From Bradyrhizobium sp. SZCCHNS1050 (GTDB lineage: Bacteria; Pseudomonadota; Alphaproteobacteria; Rhizobiales; Xanthobacteraceae): a stretch of DNA of 64,000 nt. The notes below the pieces were generated by a model. That model saw nothing but the letters and a program-made list of their open reading frames with translations, was not told the origin of the DNA and ran no database searches. This document shows, in pieces, positions 17,633-29,773 of the stretch. Both the position numbers and the translations under genes were made by a program. Where the stretch lies: positions 1 through 64,000 of the forward strand of contig NZ_JAUETR010000004.1 of NCBI RefSeq assembly GCF_032484785.1, in the 5' to 3' direction. The first letter of the stretch is position 1, and every line of letters begins with the position of its first letter.

Positions 17633-18690
17633 GAGACAGCCTCCTGGGCGACGGGTTCGGACGCTGGCGCGCCGCCGTCGGGATTGAGTGTTTGATTGAT
17701 CTTGGTCAGGAGATCGTAGCGGGCCATCTCATAGCCAACCCTGACCGCCGAGGCAAAGCCCTCGGCATCGGTTCCGCCGTGGCTCTTGACCACCATGCCC
17801 TTGAGGCCGAGCACCACGCTGCCATTGGATTTGCGCGGGTCGAGCCGGGCCCGCAAAGCGGCGAAGGCGCCGCGAGCCAACAGATAGCCGATCCGGGCAA
17901 GCCAGCTCGCCTGGATCGCGCCGCGCAGGAAGTCCGTGACCTGGCGGACGGTGCCCTCGGCCGTCTTCAAAGCGATGTTGCCGCTGAAGCCTTCGGTCAC
18001 GACCACGTCGGCGGCGCCCTTCCCGATGCCGTCGCCCTCGACGAAGCCGATATAATCGAGCTGCGGCAGGTTCATCGCGCGCAGCTGCTCGGCCGCCTCG
18101 CGGATCTCCTCATGGCCCTTGATCTCCTCGACACCGATGTTGAGAAGGCCGACGGTCGGCCTCGGCTTGTTGAACAGCACGCTCGCCAGCGCGCCGCCCA
18201 TCACGGCCAGCGCGACGAGGTGGTGGGCATCGCCGCCGATCGTTGCCCCGAGGTCGAGCACCACCGATTCGCCGCGCGCGGTCGGCCAGATCGCGGCCAG
18301 AGCCGGCCGGTCGATCCCGTCCAGCGTGCGCAGGCAGAAGCGCGCCATCGCCACCAGCGCGCCGGTATTGCCGGCGGACACGGCGACGTCGGCCTCTCCC
18401 TTCTTCACCGCCTCGAGCGCGAGCCACATCGACGAGGTCTTGCGGCCGCGCCGGAGCGCCTGGCTCGGCTTGTCCTCCATGCTGACGGCGACATCGGTGT
18501 GAATGACGCGCGAGACCGCCTTCAGCCGCGGATGCCGGTCGAGCTCGGGAACGATCTTGGCACTGTCGCCGAACAGCAGAAACTCTGCATCCGGATGGCG
18601 GCTCAGCGCGATCGCGGCACCGGGGATGACGACGGCCGCGCCGAAATCCCCGCCCATGGCGTCCAGCGCGATTCGAACCTTTTGAGGCAT
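17629..18690 (-). CDS. plsX: Phosphate acyltransferase
   Basis: 353 residues. PlsX makes acyl-phosphate from acyl-ACP for phospholipid synthesis at the membrane surface. The opening [20 protein letters not shown] and the block [24 protein letters not shown] are family signatures. It is followed by fabH with a 4-base overlap, and DUF177 lies upstream at 19010, the usual lipid-initiation cluster. The ATG at 18690 is the natural N-terminus. Confidence 0.97.
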   Translation of the reverse strand: MPQKVRIALDAMGGDFGAAVVIPGAAIALSRHPDAEFLLFGDSAKIVPELDRHPRLKAVSRVIHTDVAVSMEDKPSQALRRGRKTSSMWLALEAVKKGEADVAVSAGNTGALVAMARFCLRTLDGIDRPALAAIWPTARGESVVLDLGATIGGDAHHLVALAVMGGALASVLFNKPRPTVGLLNIGVEEIKGHEEIREAAEQLRAMNLPQLDYIGFVEGDGIGKGAADVVVTEGFSGNIALKTAEGTVRQVTDFLRGAIQASWLARIGYLLARGAFAALRARLDPRKSNGSVVLGLKGMVVKSHGGTDAEGFASAVRVGYEMARYDLLTKINQTLNPDGGAPASEPVAQEAVS

Positions 18691-19009
18691 GACGTCCCGG
18701 AAACCTGATCTCGAGCTTTGTCTCGTCTTGGCCTTGACTTAGTTGGCCGTGTTTGGCGGTCGTTCAGAGGCATTGCGCGGCCGGTGGACGGGCCAGAGGC
18801 CGTCCGGGCCTTTTCGTCGCACCCCGACCCGGGCGCGACAATAGCGTCTCTCCGTGTCGAAACAACCTCCCGGGAGCGATGCATTTTGCAACCGCCGCGC
18901 CGGGCCGGGGCCGGCAGGGACCCGCCTTTGCCATCGAAATCAGCAGCTTGAGAGGATTTCGAGAGGCTTTGTGACAGGATCGATCGTTTCCGGCCTGCCC
19001 AACGGCGCG
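18691..19009. other. Noncoding spacer between DUF177 gene and plsX
   Basis: 319 bases. It contains the probable plsX promoter. I see no gene, and in particular no rpmF, which occupies this spot in many bacteria. A short GC-rich hairpin followed by TTTT near 18785-18820 points the wrong way for either neighbour. Confidence 0.4.
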
Positions 19010-19636
19010 TCAATCCTCACCCGTTTTCTTCGCTTTGACCGCGCCCGGCCCGGCGGCATCTGCCGATTTCAGCGCCTTCAGCGCCGCGAAGGGATGGTCC
19101 TCCGGCTCGGCGGCCGCAGCCACCGGCTGCTCGAACACGGCGCCCGGCTTGCGCGGATAGGGATCGATCCCCAGGAGCAGCGCGTCGGCGGCGAGCCGGC
19201 CGAGATCGATCTGCCCGCCGATGATCGGCTCCGGCGGATCGGCCGTCTCCACCTCGCTGTTGGGATCGTCCTCGACCAGATCGGCAAGCTCCGGAATCTG
19301 CTCCGGCGGGGCGAACATCTGGTCGATCGGCTCGTCGATCTCGATCTCGATCGGATCCAGCGTGACGACGCAGGTCTGACCGATCCGGGCCTGCACACGG
19401 CCCTCGACATGCACCTTGCCGTCCCGCTTCTGGACGACGTCGAACGAGGCATGGGCCGAGATGACCTCGCGCAGATCGGCAATCGCGGCGAGCGCGTTGC
19501 GCGTGGCCTCGTCGGCCTCGATCTCGCGATGCAGGCCGGCATCCGGAATCTGCGCCACGATCACCGGCGGTGCCCGCCAGGGGTCCTTGGAAGGGTCTCG
19601 CGCCGTTTCGCGCGAGGTGTCTCTGTTTCTGGTCAT
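19010..19636 (-). CDS. DUF177 (YceD-like) protein
   Basis: 208 residues. The YceD/DUF177 family is linked to 23S rRNA or ribosomal assembly in other bacteria and often sits next to rpmF-plsX. The core includes VVQKRDGKVHVEGRVQARIGQ and the acidic region EQIPELADLVEDDPNSEVE. It differs from typical members in lacking the conserved Cys pair: TCVVTLDP holds only one Cys. It overlaps nothing and starts 4 bases after the upstream chaperone gene, so the two form an operon. Confidence 0.88.
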   Translation of the reverse strand: MTRNRDTSRETARDPSKDPWRAPPVIVAQIPDAGLHREIEADEATRNALAAIADLREVISAHASFDVVQKRDGKVHVEGRVQARIGQTCVVTLDPIEIEIDEPIDQMFAPPEQIPELADLVEDDPNSEVETADPPEPIIGGQIDLGRLAADALLLGIDPYPRKPGAVFEQPVAAAAEPEDHPFAALKALKSADAAGPGAVKAKKTGED

Positions 19637-19640
19637 GTCG

Positions 19641-20177
19641 CTAGTCCTGCTGAACCGGCCGCGGGAAGCTCCAGCCGGCGCCGAGCAGCCTGTTGTCGTC
19701 GAGAGCGGCGAGGTGCGCGGCCACCCGCGCCGCATAGGCGGCAAGTCCGGCCGCGCTGTCCGGATGCTCCCCGTTCAAGATATTCTTCTGCAATGCGTCC
19801 GCCAGCCGGGCCTCGCTCTCGGACCAGGCAAGGTCATAGGCGGCGGTGCGGCCATAGAACGCCTCGCCGAACTTCTGCATCCGCTTGGGCACGGTGAGAT
19901 CCCCCACCCCCATCTCGCGCAGATTGTCGTCCATGTCGTCGCAGAACCGGTCGAACAGCGCCTGCGACAGGTCCGATCCCACCCCGCGCAGCCGCCGCAG
20001 CACCAGCCAGAGGTGCAGAATCAGCAGATCGAACCGCCCGTCGACCGTGTCAGGGACATTCAAGTGTCTATAAAACAACGGGTCTCGGGTTTGTGCCACG
20101 ATCGTGCCATAGATCGGCTCGATGGTCCCGCGCGGGGACGGTCGGGATTTCCTGAGATGGTTGAATGGCCAGAGCAT
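19641..20177 (-). CDS. Ubiquinol-cytochrome c chaperone family protein (CBP3/UQCC1-like)
   Basis: 178 residues, likely membrane-peripheral. The family helps assemble cytochrome b of the bc1 complex in mitochondria and is conserved in alphaproteobacteria. Recognisable blocks are YGTIVAQTRDPLFYRHLNVPD, FDLLILHLWLVLRRL and FDRFCDDMDDNLREMGVGDLTVPKRM. It forms a two-gene unit with DUF177. The divergent gene is bamE, with a 117-base shared promoter region. Confidence 0.92.
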   Translation of the reverse strand: MLWPFNHLRKSRPSPRGTIEPIYGTIVAQTRDPLFYRHLNVPDTVDGRFDLLILHLWLVLRRLRGVGSDLSQALFDRFCDDMDDNLREMGVGDLTVPKRMQKFGEAFYGRTAAYDLAWSESEARLADALQKNILNGEHPDSAAGLAAYAARVAAHLAALDDNRLLGAGWSFPRPVQQD

Positions 20178-20294
20178 GACGGTTCCGCGGTCGAGTTTCC
20201 CTGACCCTGTTCAGGGGCATGTTGCAATCCGCAAGTTTGCCCGGTACGTCAACGCCCTGCCCGACGCAAGGGGACGGGATCCGATCTGAAGAAG

Positions 20295-20768
20295 ATGACC
20301 CAGACAATGCGAACGACTGCCCGCCTGCTCTCCCGTGGCTTGAGCTCCCGTCTGCGCACCCTTGGTGCGATCGCGCTGACCTGCCTGGCGCTCGGCGCCT
20401 GCACCGGCGAGCAGTTCCAGAAGGGCTACATCATGCCGCCGGGCGCGCTGGAGCAGATCCCGATCGGCGCCAGCCAGGACCAGGTGCTGATCGTGATGGG
20501 CACGCCCTCGACGGTGGCGACACTCGACGGCGAGGTATTCTACTACATCTCCCAGCGAGCCGAGCGCCCGGTTGCCTTCATGAACCAGAAGGTGGTCGAT
20601 CAGCGCGTCATTGCGATCTATTTCGACAAGAACCGCCAGGTCCGCCGCCTCGCCAATTACGGCATGAAGGACGGCAAGATCTTCGACTTCGTCAGCCGCA
20701 CGACGCCGACCTCCGGCCAGGAGCTCAGCTACCTGACGCCGCTGTTCAAGCTGCTCAGCTTCAACTGA
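20295..20768 (+). CDS. bamE: Outer membrane assembly lipoprotein BamE (SmpA/OmlA)
   Basis: 157 residues. A signal segment ends in the lipobox LALGAC, with Cys36 the lipidated residue. The mature part has the SmpA/OmlA motif IPIGASQDQVLIVMGTPS, then YYISQRAER, matching BamE of the beta-barrel assembly machine at the outer membrane's inner face. A long N-terminal arm of about 20 residues precedes the hydrophobic signal core. The gene is divergent from the chaperone gene. Confidence 0.92.
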   Translation: MTQTMRTTARLLSRGLSSRLRTLGAIALTCLALGACTGEQFQKGYIMPPGALEQIPIGASQDQVLIVMGTPSTVATLDGEVFYYISQRAERPVAFMNQKVVDQRVIAIYFDKNRQVRRLANYGMKDGKIFDFVSRTTPTSGQELSYLTPLFKLLSFN

Positions 20769-20924
20769 TCCGGGCCCGATCGCCGCGGTCCGGAATATGT
20801 TTCCGGGTGACGGCACAAAGCCGGTGAACTGCGCTGATTGGCGCAGCTCGTGCGCCATTCGCCTGCTTGCTCTGGCGCCGCAATCTTCCCTACCCTGCCG
20901 CAAAACACAGGCAGGGAGGAATCA

Positions 20925-21932
20925 TTGGCTCTTCGTATCGCGCTGTCGCGCCGCAAGCTGCTGTCCGGAGCCGCCGCGCTGTCCACAGCCGCCATCCTGC
21001 CGCGCGCGAGTCTCGCCGACTGGCGTCCGACCGAGACGGTCAAGCTGATCGTGCCCGCCGCGCCCGGCGGCAGCACCGATGTGATGGGACGCTTGCTGGC
21101 CGCGCATCTGCAGACGGCGTGGGGACAATCGGCGGTGGTCGAGAATCGCTCCGGCGGCGGCGGCACGATCGGCGCCGCCGAGGTCGCGCGCAACACCAAG
21201 GGCGACGGCCATACGGTCCTGATCGGCAACCCCGGTCCCAACGCGATCGCCTATTCGATCTTCCGCAACCTCGCCTACAAGCCGGATCAGTTGCAGGCGG
21301 TCTCCAACATGATCCGCATCCCCAACATCGTCTCGGCGCATCCCTCGACCGGCCTCAAGTCGATCCCGGAGCTGATCGCTTTTCTGAAGGCCAATCCCGA
21401 CAAGCTGAACTACGCCTCGTCCGGCGTCGGCCAGAGCCCGCATCTGACCGGCGCCTGGTTCCTGCAGCTCACCGGGCTGAAGATGACGCACATTCCGTTC
21501 CGCGGCGCCGGCCCGGCGCTGCAGGCCGCCCTCGCCGGCGACATTCAGATTCTGTTCGATAATCTGTTTCCATCGCTGCCGCAGGTGCAGGAGGGCAAGC
21601 TGACTGGCCTGTGCGTCACCACGCCGGAACGCAGCGCCAATGCGCCTGACCTGCCGACGATGCGCGAAAGCGCGCCGGAGCTGGCCAAGTTCGACGTCTC
21701 GTCCTGGTTCGGCGTATTCCTGCCCAAGGCCTGCCCGCCCGAGATCGTCAGCGCGCTCAACCTGCAGGTCAAGGCGATGCTGGAGCGCGAGGACATCCGC
21801 AAGAATATCGCCGCGATGGGCGCGCGGGCCGATTACGGCACGCCGCAGCAGTTCGGCGACTTCGTCCAAGCCGAGACAGCCAAATTCGCGTCGATCATCC
21901 AGAAGGAAGGCCTGCAGATGGACGTGAAATAG
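20925..21932 (+). CDS. Tripartite tricarboxylate transporter (Bug-family) substrate-binding protein, orphan
   Basis: 335 residues, periplasmic. It uses a rare TTG start with a strong GGGAGGA site five bases upstream. The signal peptide is twin-arginine-like (SRRKLL near residues 9-14). Mature blocks KLIVPAAPGGSTDVMGRLLA and VVENRSGGGGTIGAAEVA identify the Bug/TctC family, whose members bind carboxylic acids. No TctA/TctB membrane genes are nearby, so it is an orphan receptor. The upstream GTG/ATG frame to 20838 encodes unrelated residues without signal logic. Confidence 0.9.
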   Translation: MALRIALSRRKLLSGAAALSTAAILPRASLADWRPTETVKLIVPAAPGGSTDVMGRLLAAHLQTAWGQSAVVENRSGGGGTIGAAEVARNTKGDGHTVLIGNPGPNAIAYSIFRNLAYKPDQLQAVSNMIRIPNIVSAHPSTGLKSIPELIAFLKANPDKLNYASSGVGQSPHLTGAWFLQLTGLKMTHIPFRGAGPALQAALAGDIQILFDNLFPSLPQVQEGKLTGLCVTTPERSANAPDLPTMRESAPELAKFDVSSWFGVFLPKACPPEIVSALNLQVKAMLEREDIRKNIAAMGARADYGTPQQFGDFVQAETAKFASIIQKEGLQMDVK

Positions 21933-22139
21933 CCCTGGGCCCGGCGGCGCCGCGTCTCGGCGGAGCATTGGAATGGGGGGTCGTGGTGTAACGGCACCTT
22001 AAGCGGGATGATGCGATAGATGGCGGCCGCGTGTCTTTGATCTGGTTGCGAGATACCGTCGGCGGATGCCGGGCCGACAACCTCGCGTGGATGCGGTCCG
22101 ATCATCGTCCGAGGGGCAGGCGTCGGCGTCGTCCATCGC

Positions 22140-23234
22140 GTGAGCCGTGCCTTGCCCAACAGCGTCCTCCATCAGCTCGAAGACATTCTCGCCAGCCGCT
22201 ACGTCTCCCGGCGCGCCGAGATCCTGGAGCGCGTCACCGACCTGTTCGTGGTGGGCTCGGGCAAGTTCACCGAAGAACATGTCGATCTGTTCGACCACGT
22301 GCTGTCCAAGCTGCTCGACAACGTCGCCATTGCGGCGCGGGCGCAGCTCGGCAGCCGGCTCGCGGTCCTGCCTGATGCACCGCCGCGGCTGCTCCGGCTG
22401 CTCGCCAGCGACGAGACCATCGCGGTGGCCGGTCCCGTGCTGCGCCGGAGCGACCGGCTCGACGACGAGACCCTGGTCGCGACCGCGCAGACCCGGGGCC
22501 AGGAGCATCTGCTTGCGATCTCCGACCGCAAGCTCCTCACCGAATCCGTCACCGACGTTCTGGTCGATCGCGGCAATCAGGCCGTCGTTTCGAACACCGC
22601 CAACAATGGCGGCGCGCGCTTCTCCGATCACGGCTTCTCCGGCCTGGTGACGAAGGCGTCCGACGATCCCGGCCTCGCCTTGAAACTCTGGAGCCGGCCC
22701 GACAGCCCACGCGAGGTGCTGGTTCGGCTGTTCGTCGAAGCCTCCGACGCGGTGCGCAGCCAGCTCGCCAGCGCCGACGCGGCGCGGACCGAGATCGTCG
22801 AGCTCGCCGTGGCGCAGGCTTCGGATCATCTGCATGCCGCCGCGCGGACACGCTCGGCCGATTTCGTCACCGCCAGGGACTATGTCGAGCTGCTGCACGC
22901 GACCGGCCAGCTCCACGAGGCGCAACTGCACGGCTTCGCCAAGGAAGCCAGCTTCGACAAGGTCACGCTGGCGCTGTCATTGATGTGCAAGCTGCCGCTC
23001 GACGTGGTCGAGCGCGCCTTCGTGCGCAACCAGCCGGACCAGCTCCTGGTGCTCGCCAAGGCGCTCGACTTGTCCTGGGTCACGACGACGACGCTGCTGT
23101 TCATGCAGGCGAGCGCCAGCGGCAGCGCACGCCCACAGCTCGACCAGCATCTGGCGAGCTTCTCGCAGCTGCAGCCGCGCATGGCGCAGAGCACGTTGCA
23201 GAGCTATCGGACGCGGCAGCGCGCGGCCGAGTAG
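22140..23234 (+). CDS. DUF2336 domain-containing protein
   Basis: 364 residues, cytosolic, alpha-helical and rich in Leu/Ala. DUF2336 proteins of alphaproteobacteria are uncharacterised. Here the domain spans roughly residues 5-300 with SVLHQLEDILASRYVSRR at the start and an HEAT-like run of helices. The start is GTG at 22140, and it is not in an operon. The downstream hairpin separates it from convergent hppA. Confidence 0.82.
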   Translation: MSRALPNSVLHQLEDILASRYVSRRAEILERVTDLFVVGSGKFTEEHVDLFDHVLSKLLDNVAIAARAQLGSRLAVLPDAPPRLLRLLASDETIAVAGPVLRRSDRLDDETLVATAQTRGQEHLLAISDRKLLTESVTDVLVDRGNQAVVSNTANNGGARFSDHGFSGLVTKASDDPGLALKLWSRPDSPREVLVRLFVEASDAVRSQLASADAARTEIVELAVAQASDHLHAAARTRSADFVTARDYVELLHATGQLHEAQLHGFAKEASFDKVTLALSLMCKLPLDVVERAFVRNQPDQLLVLAKALDLSWVTTTTLLFMQASASGSARPQLDQHLASFSQLQPRMAQSTLQSYRTRQRAAE

Positions 23235-23263
23235 CAAACAACCAAACAACACAGCCTCATGAA

Positions 23264-23293
23264 AAGACCCCGCGGCTCGCGCCGCGGGGTCTT
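23264..23293 (-). terminator. Strong hairpin terminator, ends hppA
   Basis: A 13-base-pair perfect stem (AAGACCCCGCGGC and its complement) around a TCGC loop. On the minus strand it is followed by TTTT-like sequence, so it fits best as the rho-independent terminator of hppA. It also insulates the convergent DUF2336 gene. Confidence 0.85.
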
Positions 23294-23319
23294 CGCTCGT
23301 CAAGACGCGTCGGCGCGCC

Positions 23320-25440
<2,121 letters not shown>

Positions 25441-25642
25441 TTAGTTTCCTCGGCTCTTTGCTTTTTCTAACTACGTCACGCCGCGATGGTGCGACGCACG
25501 CCCCCTGTCAGGCCGCTCCGGGCGGAGCCGCCTCGAACATCATGAAGCTTGCCAAAATCGCCATGATGACGCAACGCCGCGACGCCTGAACCGCTCCAAA
25601 TTCAGACGCTTCTTTGGTCGCATTGTGCGGTGCAAATAGGTG

Positions 25643-26635
25643 TCAGAAGTGGCTGAAGGACAACCGCGTCAGTGTGACGGGACGGCCCTGCCCGTCCAGG
25701 AAGCGCGGGGCTCGCGCCCCTTCGACGATGGCGCCGATGTCGGTGACGGCAACGCCCGCCGTCTCGGCTGCGGCACGGAACGCTGCGCATTGCGCTGCGG
25801 GAACAGTGCAGAGGATCTCGTAATCGTCGCCGCCGGAGATCATGCTTTCAAGCTGCGCGGCCCCGACAGCAAGCAGCTTCGCCGCTGCCGGCGATCGTGG
25901 AATATCGGACAGCGCGATGTCGGCGCTCACGGAAGAGGCGGCGCAGAGCTTTGTCAGGTCGCCTGCGAGGCCATCAGAGACGTCCATCGAGGCGGTCGCG
26001 CAGTCTCTCACGGCCGCGGCCAGTGCATTGCGCGGCTGCGGCGTGCGATAACGGCCGATCAGCATATCCCGCGCGGCGGCATCGTCGGCCAGCGCCGTGG
26101 CCTCGGCTGTGCCCGTCAGGATGCGCAGGCCGAGCAAGGCGTCGCCGATGGTCCCGGTCACCATCACCCGGTCGCCGGGACGCGCGCCGAAGCGATGCAC
26201 CATCCGGCCCCTGGGCACCCTCCCCCAAGCCGCGATCGAGATCATCACGGGACCGGGCGTCGACACGGTGTCGCCGCCGAGCAGCGGACAGCCGAACGCC
26301 GCCGCGTCCTCGCCGAGGCCACGCGCGAACTCCGACAGCCACGCGTCGTCCTTCTCGCGCAGCGCCAGCGTCAGGACGAAGCCGGCGGGCACCGCACCCT
26401 TGGCGGCGAGATCGGACAGGTTCACCCGCAGCGCCTTGCGCGCGATGGTGTCGGGGGGATCGTTGGCGAGATAATGGACGCCTTCGACGATGGCGTCGGT
26501 CTTGACGACGATGTCGTCACCATTGGCCGGAATGATCGCGGCATCGTCGACGAGGCCGAAGGCGCCGGGGTCGGTCGCCAGCGGCTTGAAGTAGCGGGCG
26601 ATCAGGGAATCTTCGCCGGAGGCGTCGCGGGTCAC
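25643..26635 (-). CDS. thiL: Thiamine-monophosphate kinase
   Basis: 330 residues. ThiL phosphorylates thiamine monophosphate to thiamine diphosphate, the last step of cofactor synthesis. GEDSLIARYFKPLA, GLVDDAAIIPANGDDIVVKTDAIVEGVHY and GGDDYEIL are family marks with Mg/ATP-binding Asp residues. The GTG at 26635 has GGGGGAC upstream; a GTG at 26659 adds eight residues without a site. It is the last gene of the glyA-nrdR-rib-nusB unit, 196 bases after nusB. Confidence 0.95.
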   Translation of the reverse strand: MTRDASGEDSLIARYFKPLATDPGAFGLVDDAAIIPANGDDIVVKTDAIVEGVHYLANDPPDTIARKALRVNLSDLAAKGAVPAGFVLTLALREKDDAWLSEFARGLGEDAAAFGCPLLGGDTVSTPGPVMISIAAWGRVPRGRMVHRFGARPGDRVMVTGTIGDALLGLRILTGTAEATALADDAAARDMLIGRYRTPQPRNALAAAVRDCATASMDVSDGLAGDLTKLCAASSVSADIALSDIPRSPAAAKLLAVGAAQLESMISGGDDYEILCTVPAAQCAAFRAAAETAGVAVTDIGAIVEGARAPRFLDGQGRPVTLTRLSFSHF

Positions 26636-26831
26636 GCGCTCGTCCCCCACACTTTGCACACTCTGCTGTCATCGCCCGGCTCGACCGGGGGATCCAGTAC
26701 GCCGCGGCCCTTCCCTATCCCTTGAACGTCTGTGGAATACGGGATCACCCCCCGTCGCGGGAGATGACAGTCGAGGAAAGAGACTGGCATCGCGCCGGTT
26801 CGCAGCGATCGTGCTCCGGCGCCGCCCATCG

Positions 26832-27338
26832 CTACTTCGGCCCCATCTCGTCGGCGCGGTATTGCCGGGCGAGTTGCTCCAGCACGGCGTTGACCATGCC
26901 GGTCTCGTCGCGCTCGACAAAGGCATGGGCGATGTCGACATATTCGGACACGACGACCCGCGCCGGAATGTCCTTGCGCCGCTCCAGCTCATAGGCGCCG
27001 GCGCGCAGCACCGCGCGCAAGATCGCCTCGATCCGCTGCAGCGGCCAGCCGCGCTCCAGCGCCGTATCGAGCACCGGATCGATCTTGGTCTGGTCGCGCA
27101 CCACGCCGGAGACGATGTCGCGGAAGAAGGCGGCCTCGGCCGGCAGATACTGCTCGCCCTCGACCTCGTTGCCGAGCCAGTGGCTCTCGAACTCGGCCAG
27201 GACGTCGTTGATGCCGGCGCCCGCGATGTCCATCTGGTAGAGCGCCTGCACGGCGGCGAGACGGGCGGCGCCACGGCGATTGGCCTTGCGGTCGCCGGCA
27301 CGGACCGGGCCCTTGAATGGCTTGCTGCTCTCGGCCAT
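26832..27338 (-). CDS. nusB: Transcription antitermination factor NusB
   Basis: 168 residues, helical. NusB with NusE binds boxA RNA in rRNA leaders. The core RRGAARLAAVQALYQMDIAGAG, VVRDQTKIDPVLDTALERGWPLQRIEAILRAVLRAGAYEL and ARVVVSEYVDIAHAF is diagnostic. The ATG at 27338 starts one base after ribH ends. The N-terminus has a 15-residue polar extension usual in Bradyrhizobium. Confidence 0.97.
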   Translation of the reverse strand: MAESSKPFKGPVRAGDRKANRRGAARLAAVQALYQMDIAGAGINDVLAEFESHWLGNEVEGEQYLPAEAAFFRDIVSGVVRDQTKIDPVLDTALERGWPLQRIEAILRAVLRAGAYELERRKDIPARVVVSEYVDIAHAFVERDETGMVNAVLEQLARQYRADEMGPK

Positions 27339-27339
27339 G

Positions 27340-27831
27340 TCAGCCTCGCGCCAGACGGCGTTTGATGCGCAGCACGGCGAGCGCGGCGCGGGCGGCATCG
27401 CCGCCCTTGTTCATCTCGGAGACGCGGGCGCGCGCCCACGCCTGGTCCTCATTGTTGACGGTGAGGATGCCGTTGCCGAGCGGCAGGCCGCGCGCCACCG
27501 ACAGATCCATCAGGGCTCGCGAGGATTCCTGCGACACGATCTCGAAATGGATGGTGTCGCCACGGATGACGCAGCCGAGCGCGATCGCGAGGTCATAGGG
27601 CTTGCCGGCCTTCGCGGCAGCATCGAGCGCAATGGCAATAGTCGCCGGAATCTCCAACGAGCCGGTGACGGTGAGAACATCATAGCCCACGCCCGCCGCC
27701 TTCAGCTCGGCGGTGGCGCCCTCCAGCAGGGCGTCCTGAAGGTCATCGTAGAAGCGGGCCTCGACGATCAGCGCGCGGGCGCCGGAGATGTCGGTCTGGT
27801 CTTTGAGCGGCGCGCGCCGTGCGTCTGCCAT
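27340..27831 (-). CDS. ribH: 6,7-dimethyl-8-ribityllumazine synthase
   Basis: 163 residues. It joins the ribitylaminopyrimidine and dihydroxybutanone phosphate to form lumazine, the step before riboflavin synthase. [37 protein letters not shown] and [20 protein letters not shown] carry the substrate-binding residues, including the catalytic His near 97. It lies between ribE and nusB, with nusB beginning one base downstream. Confidence 0.96.
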   Translation of the reverse strand: MADARRAPLKDQTDISGARALIVEARFYDDLQDALLEGATAELKAAGVGYDVLTVTGSLEIPATIAIALDAAAKAGKPYDLAIALGCVIRGDTIHFEIVSQESSRALMDLSVARGLPLGNGILTVNNEDQAWARARVSEMNKGGDAARAALAVLRIKRRLARG

Positions 27832-28013
27832 GGTTCTGTTTCCATTGTCTTCAGGTGCCTCGCCCCAATGGAGCGGCCATCCGGCCGCGTCGCGAAGGGC
27901 GAGATGAAATCGGCCTCATGCTGCGAGACGACACATCGGCGCCTCCTCGCCATGAGGGCTGGCCTTGTAGGCGCGAGCGCCCGCAAAGCCAAGACGGAAA
28001 GCCCCCTTCGAGG

Positions 28014-28622
28014 CTACTTCATTTCCGTGAGGCGCGCGGCATAGCGCGCCATCAGGTCGACCTCGAGATTGACCTCGCTGCCGGCCTGCCAGGACGACAG
28101 CGTGGTGACCGACAGCGTATGCGGAATGATCAGCACCGAGAAGACCAGTTCGTCGACGGTGTTGACCGTGAGCGAGACGCCGTCGAGGGTTACTGAGCCC
28201 TTGGTGGCGATGAAGCGCGCCAGATCCCGCGTCGTCCTGAAAACGAACCGCGCCATGTCCGGCAGGTTCTCTCGGCTGACGATGGTCGCGATGCCATCGA
28301 CATGGCCGGAGACGATGTGGCCGCCGAGCTCGTCGCCGATCTTCAGCGCCCGCTCGAGGTTCAGCTTCGTGCCGACGCGCCAGTGCTTGGCGGTGGTCAG
28401 CGCCAGCGTCTCCGCGGCGGCATCGACCTCGAACCAGGTCTTTCCATCGGTGACGCCGGACTGCACGACCGTGAGGCAGACGCCGTTATTGGCGATCGAC
28501 GCGCCATCGGCGATGCCGGCCTGATCATAGTGGCAGGCAATGCGCAGCCGATGCAGCTTTCCTTCGGTCCGCGGCGTCAGGCTGACGATCTCGCCGATGT
28601 CGGTGACGATGCCTGTGAACAT
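28014..28622 (-). CDS. ribE: Riboflavin synthase (alpha chain)
   Basis: 202 residues, two similar six-stranded barrels. The N-terminal [12 protein letters not shown] and the second-domain LGGHIVSGHVDGIA are hallmark motifs; two lumazine molecules are dismuted to riboflavin. Also called ribC in E. coli. Its start is in a TAATG overlap with the ribD stop, implying coupled translation. A 182-base gap separates it from ribH, with no FMN riboswitch sequence there. Confidence 0.96.
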   Translation of the reverse strand: MFTGIVTDIGEIVSLTPRTEGKLHRLRIACHYDQAGIADGASIANNGVCLTVVQSGVTDGKTWFEVDAAAETLALTTAKHWRVGTKLNLERALKIGDELGGHIVSGHVDGIATIVSRENLPDMARFVFRTTRDLARFIATKGSVTLDGVSLTVNTVDELVFSVLIIPHTLSVTTLSSWQAGSEVNLEVDLMARYAARLTEMK

Positions 28623-29773
28623 TAGGCGCGCTCGTAAATCGTAAGGGTATCGGGATCGAGCGTCTCGCTAGCACGAACGCGATAGGCCGGCGACTGCGTG
28701 ATTGCGGTCAGCGGCAATGCGTCCAGCGCAGCGATCCCGTCACCTCCGATCTCGCCGGGGCCGCGCAGGAGCCAGATCTCATCGACCAGGCCGCTTGCCA
28801 TGAAAGATGATGCGACGCGGCTGCCGCCTTCGATCATCAGACGCGTGACGCCGCGTTCCGCCAGCGCCTTGAGCACGGCCGGCGGCTCCAGCGCCGACGG
28901 GTCGGCCTGCGGCGGGACACGGATCACCTGCGCACCGGCGGCGCCCAGCCGGGTCGCCGTGGCCGGCTCGGCCACCTCGGACGCGACGAGCCAGAGCGGC
29001 GTCGTGCGTGCGGATTGCATCAATCGGCTCGCAGCCGGAAGGCGGAGCATCGGATCGAGCACGATCCGGACCGGCGAGCGCGCCTCCATGCCCGGCAGCC
29101 GGCAGGTCAGCAGCGGATCGTCGGCGATCGCGGTGCGCACCCCGATCAGGAGGGCGTCGCTCTGGGCCCGCAGCAGATGCACGCGGGTCCGCGCTGCCTC
29201 GCCGGTAATGGCCACCGGCTTGTTGCCGGCGGCTGCGATCTTGTCATCGGCGGAGACCGCGAGCTTCAGGATCACGTGCGGCCGTCCGTCGCGGATGCGG
29301 CGGAAATGGCCGGCATGATCACGCTTGGCGTCCGCCGAGCAGAGGCCGACCTCGACCTGAATACCCGCGGCGCGCAGCTTCGCATGCCCCTGCCCTGCGA
29401 CCTCGGGATTGGGGTCCTCGATCGCCGAGACGACGCGGCTGATGCCGGCGGCGATGACCGCATCCACGCAAGGCGGCGACTTGCCGAAATGCGAGCACGG
29501 CTCCAGCGTCACGTAGAGGGTGGCGCCCTTGGCGGCCTCGCCGGCGCGCTTCAAGGCCTCGGGCTCGCCATGAGGGCGTCCACCGGGCTGGGTCCAGCCG
29601 CGGCCGACGATCACGCCGTCCTTGACCACCACAGCGCCGACGGCGGGATTGGGCCAAGTCCGCCCCAGCCCACGACGGCCGAGCGACAGCGCCAGCTGCA
29701 TGAAGCGGCGGTCGGCGTCCTTCTGCGCCTTCAGCTTCTCGCCGACCTGATCGACCAGAACCCGGAAGATCAT
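28622..29773 (-). CDS. ribD: Riboflavin biosynthesis bifunctional deaminase/reductase
   Basis: 383 residues. The N-terminal deaminase (to about 150) has the zinc site His68 in HGEPEAL, Glu70, and Cys93/Cys102 in [12 protein letters not shown]. The motif is HGE here rather than the textbook HAE. The C-terminal reductase (from about 160) uses NADPH, with ISRV and [11 protein letters not shown] typical. Start ATG overlaps the nrdR stop by four bases (ATGA). Confidence 0.96.
   Translation of the reverse strand: MIFRVLVDQVGEKLKAQKDADRRFMQLALSLGRRGLGRTWPNPAVGAVVVKDGVIVGRGWTQPGGRPHGEPEALKRAGEAAKGATLYVTLEPCSHFGKSPPCVDAVIAAGISRVVSAIEDPNPEVAGQGHAKLRAAGIQVEVGLCSADAKRDHAGHFRRIRDGRPHVILKLAVSADDKIAAAGNKPVAITGEAARTRVHLLRAQSDALLIGVRTAIADDPLLTCRLPGMEARSPVRIVLDPMLRLPAASRLMQSARTTPLWLVASEVAEPATATRLGAAGAQVIRVPPQADPSALEPPAVLKALAERGVTRLMIEGGSRVASSFMASGLVDEIWLLRGPGEIGGDGIAALDALPLTAITQSPAYRVRASETLDPDTLTIYERA

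Noticed and set aside
18780..18825. GC hairpin followed by TTTT between DUF177 and plsX
   Set aside because: It faces the plus strand, where no gene ends; likely incidental.
27832..28013. Possible FMN riboswitch before ribH
   Set aside because: I found no conserved FMN aptamer sequence in the gap; the operon continues from ribE.
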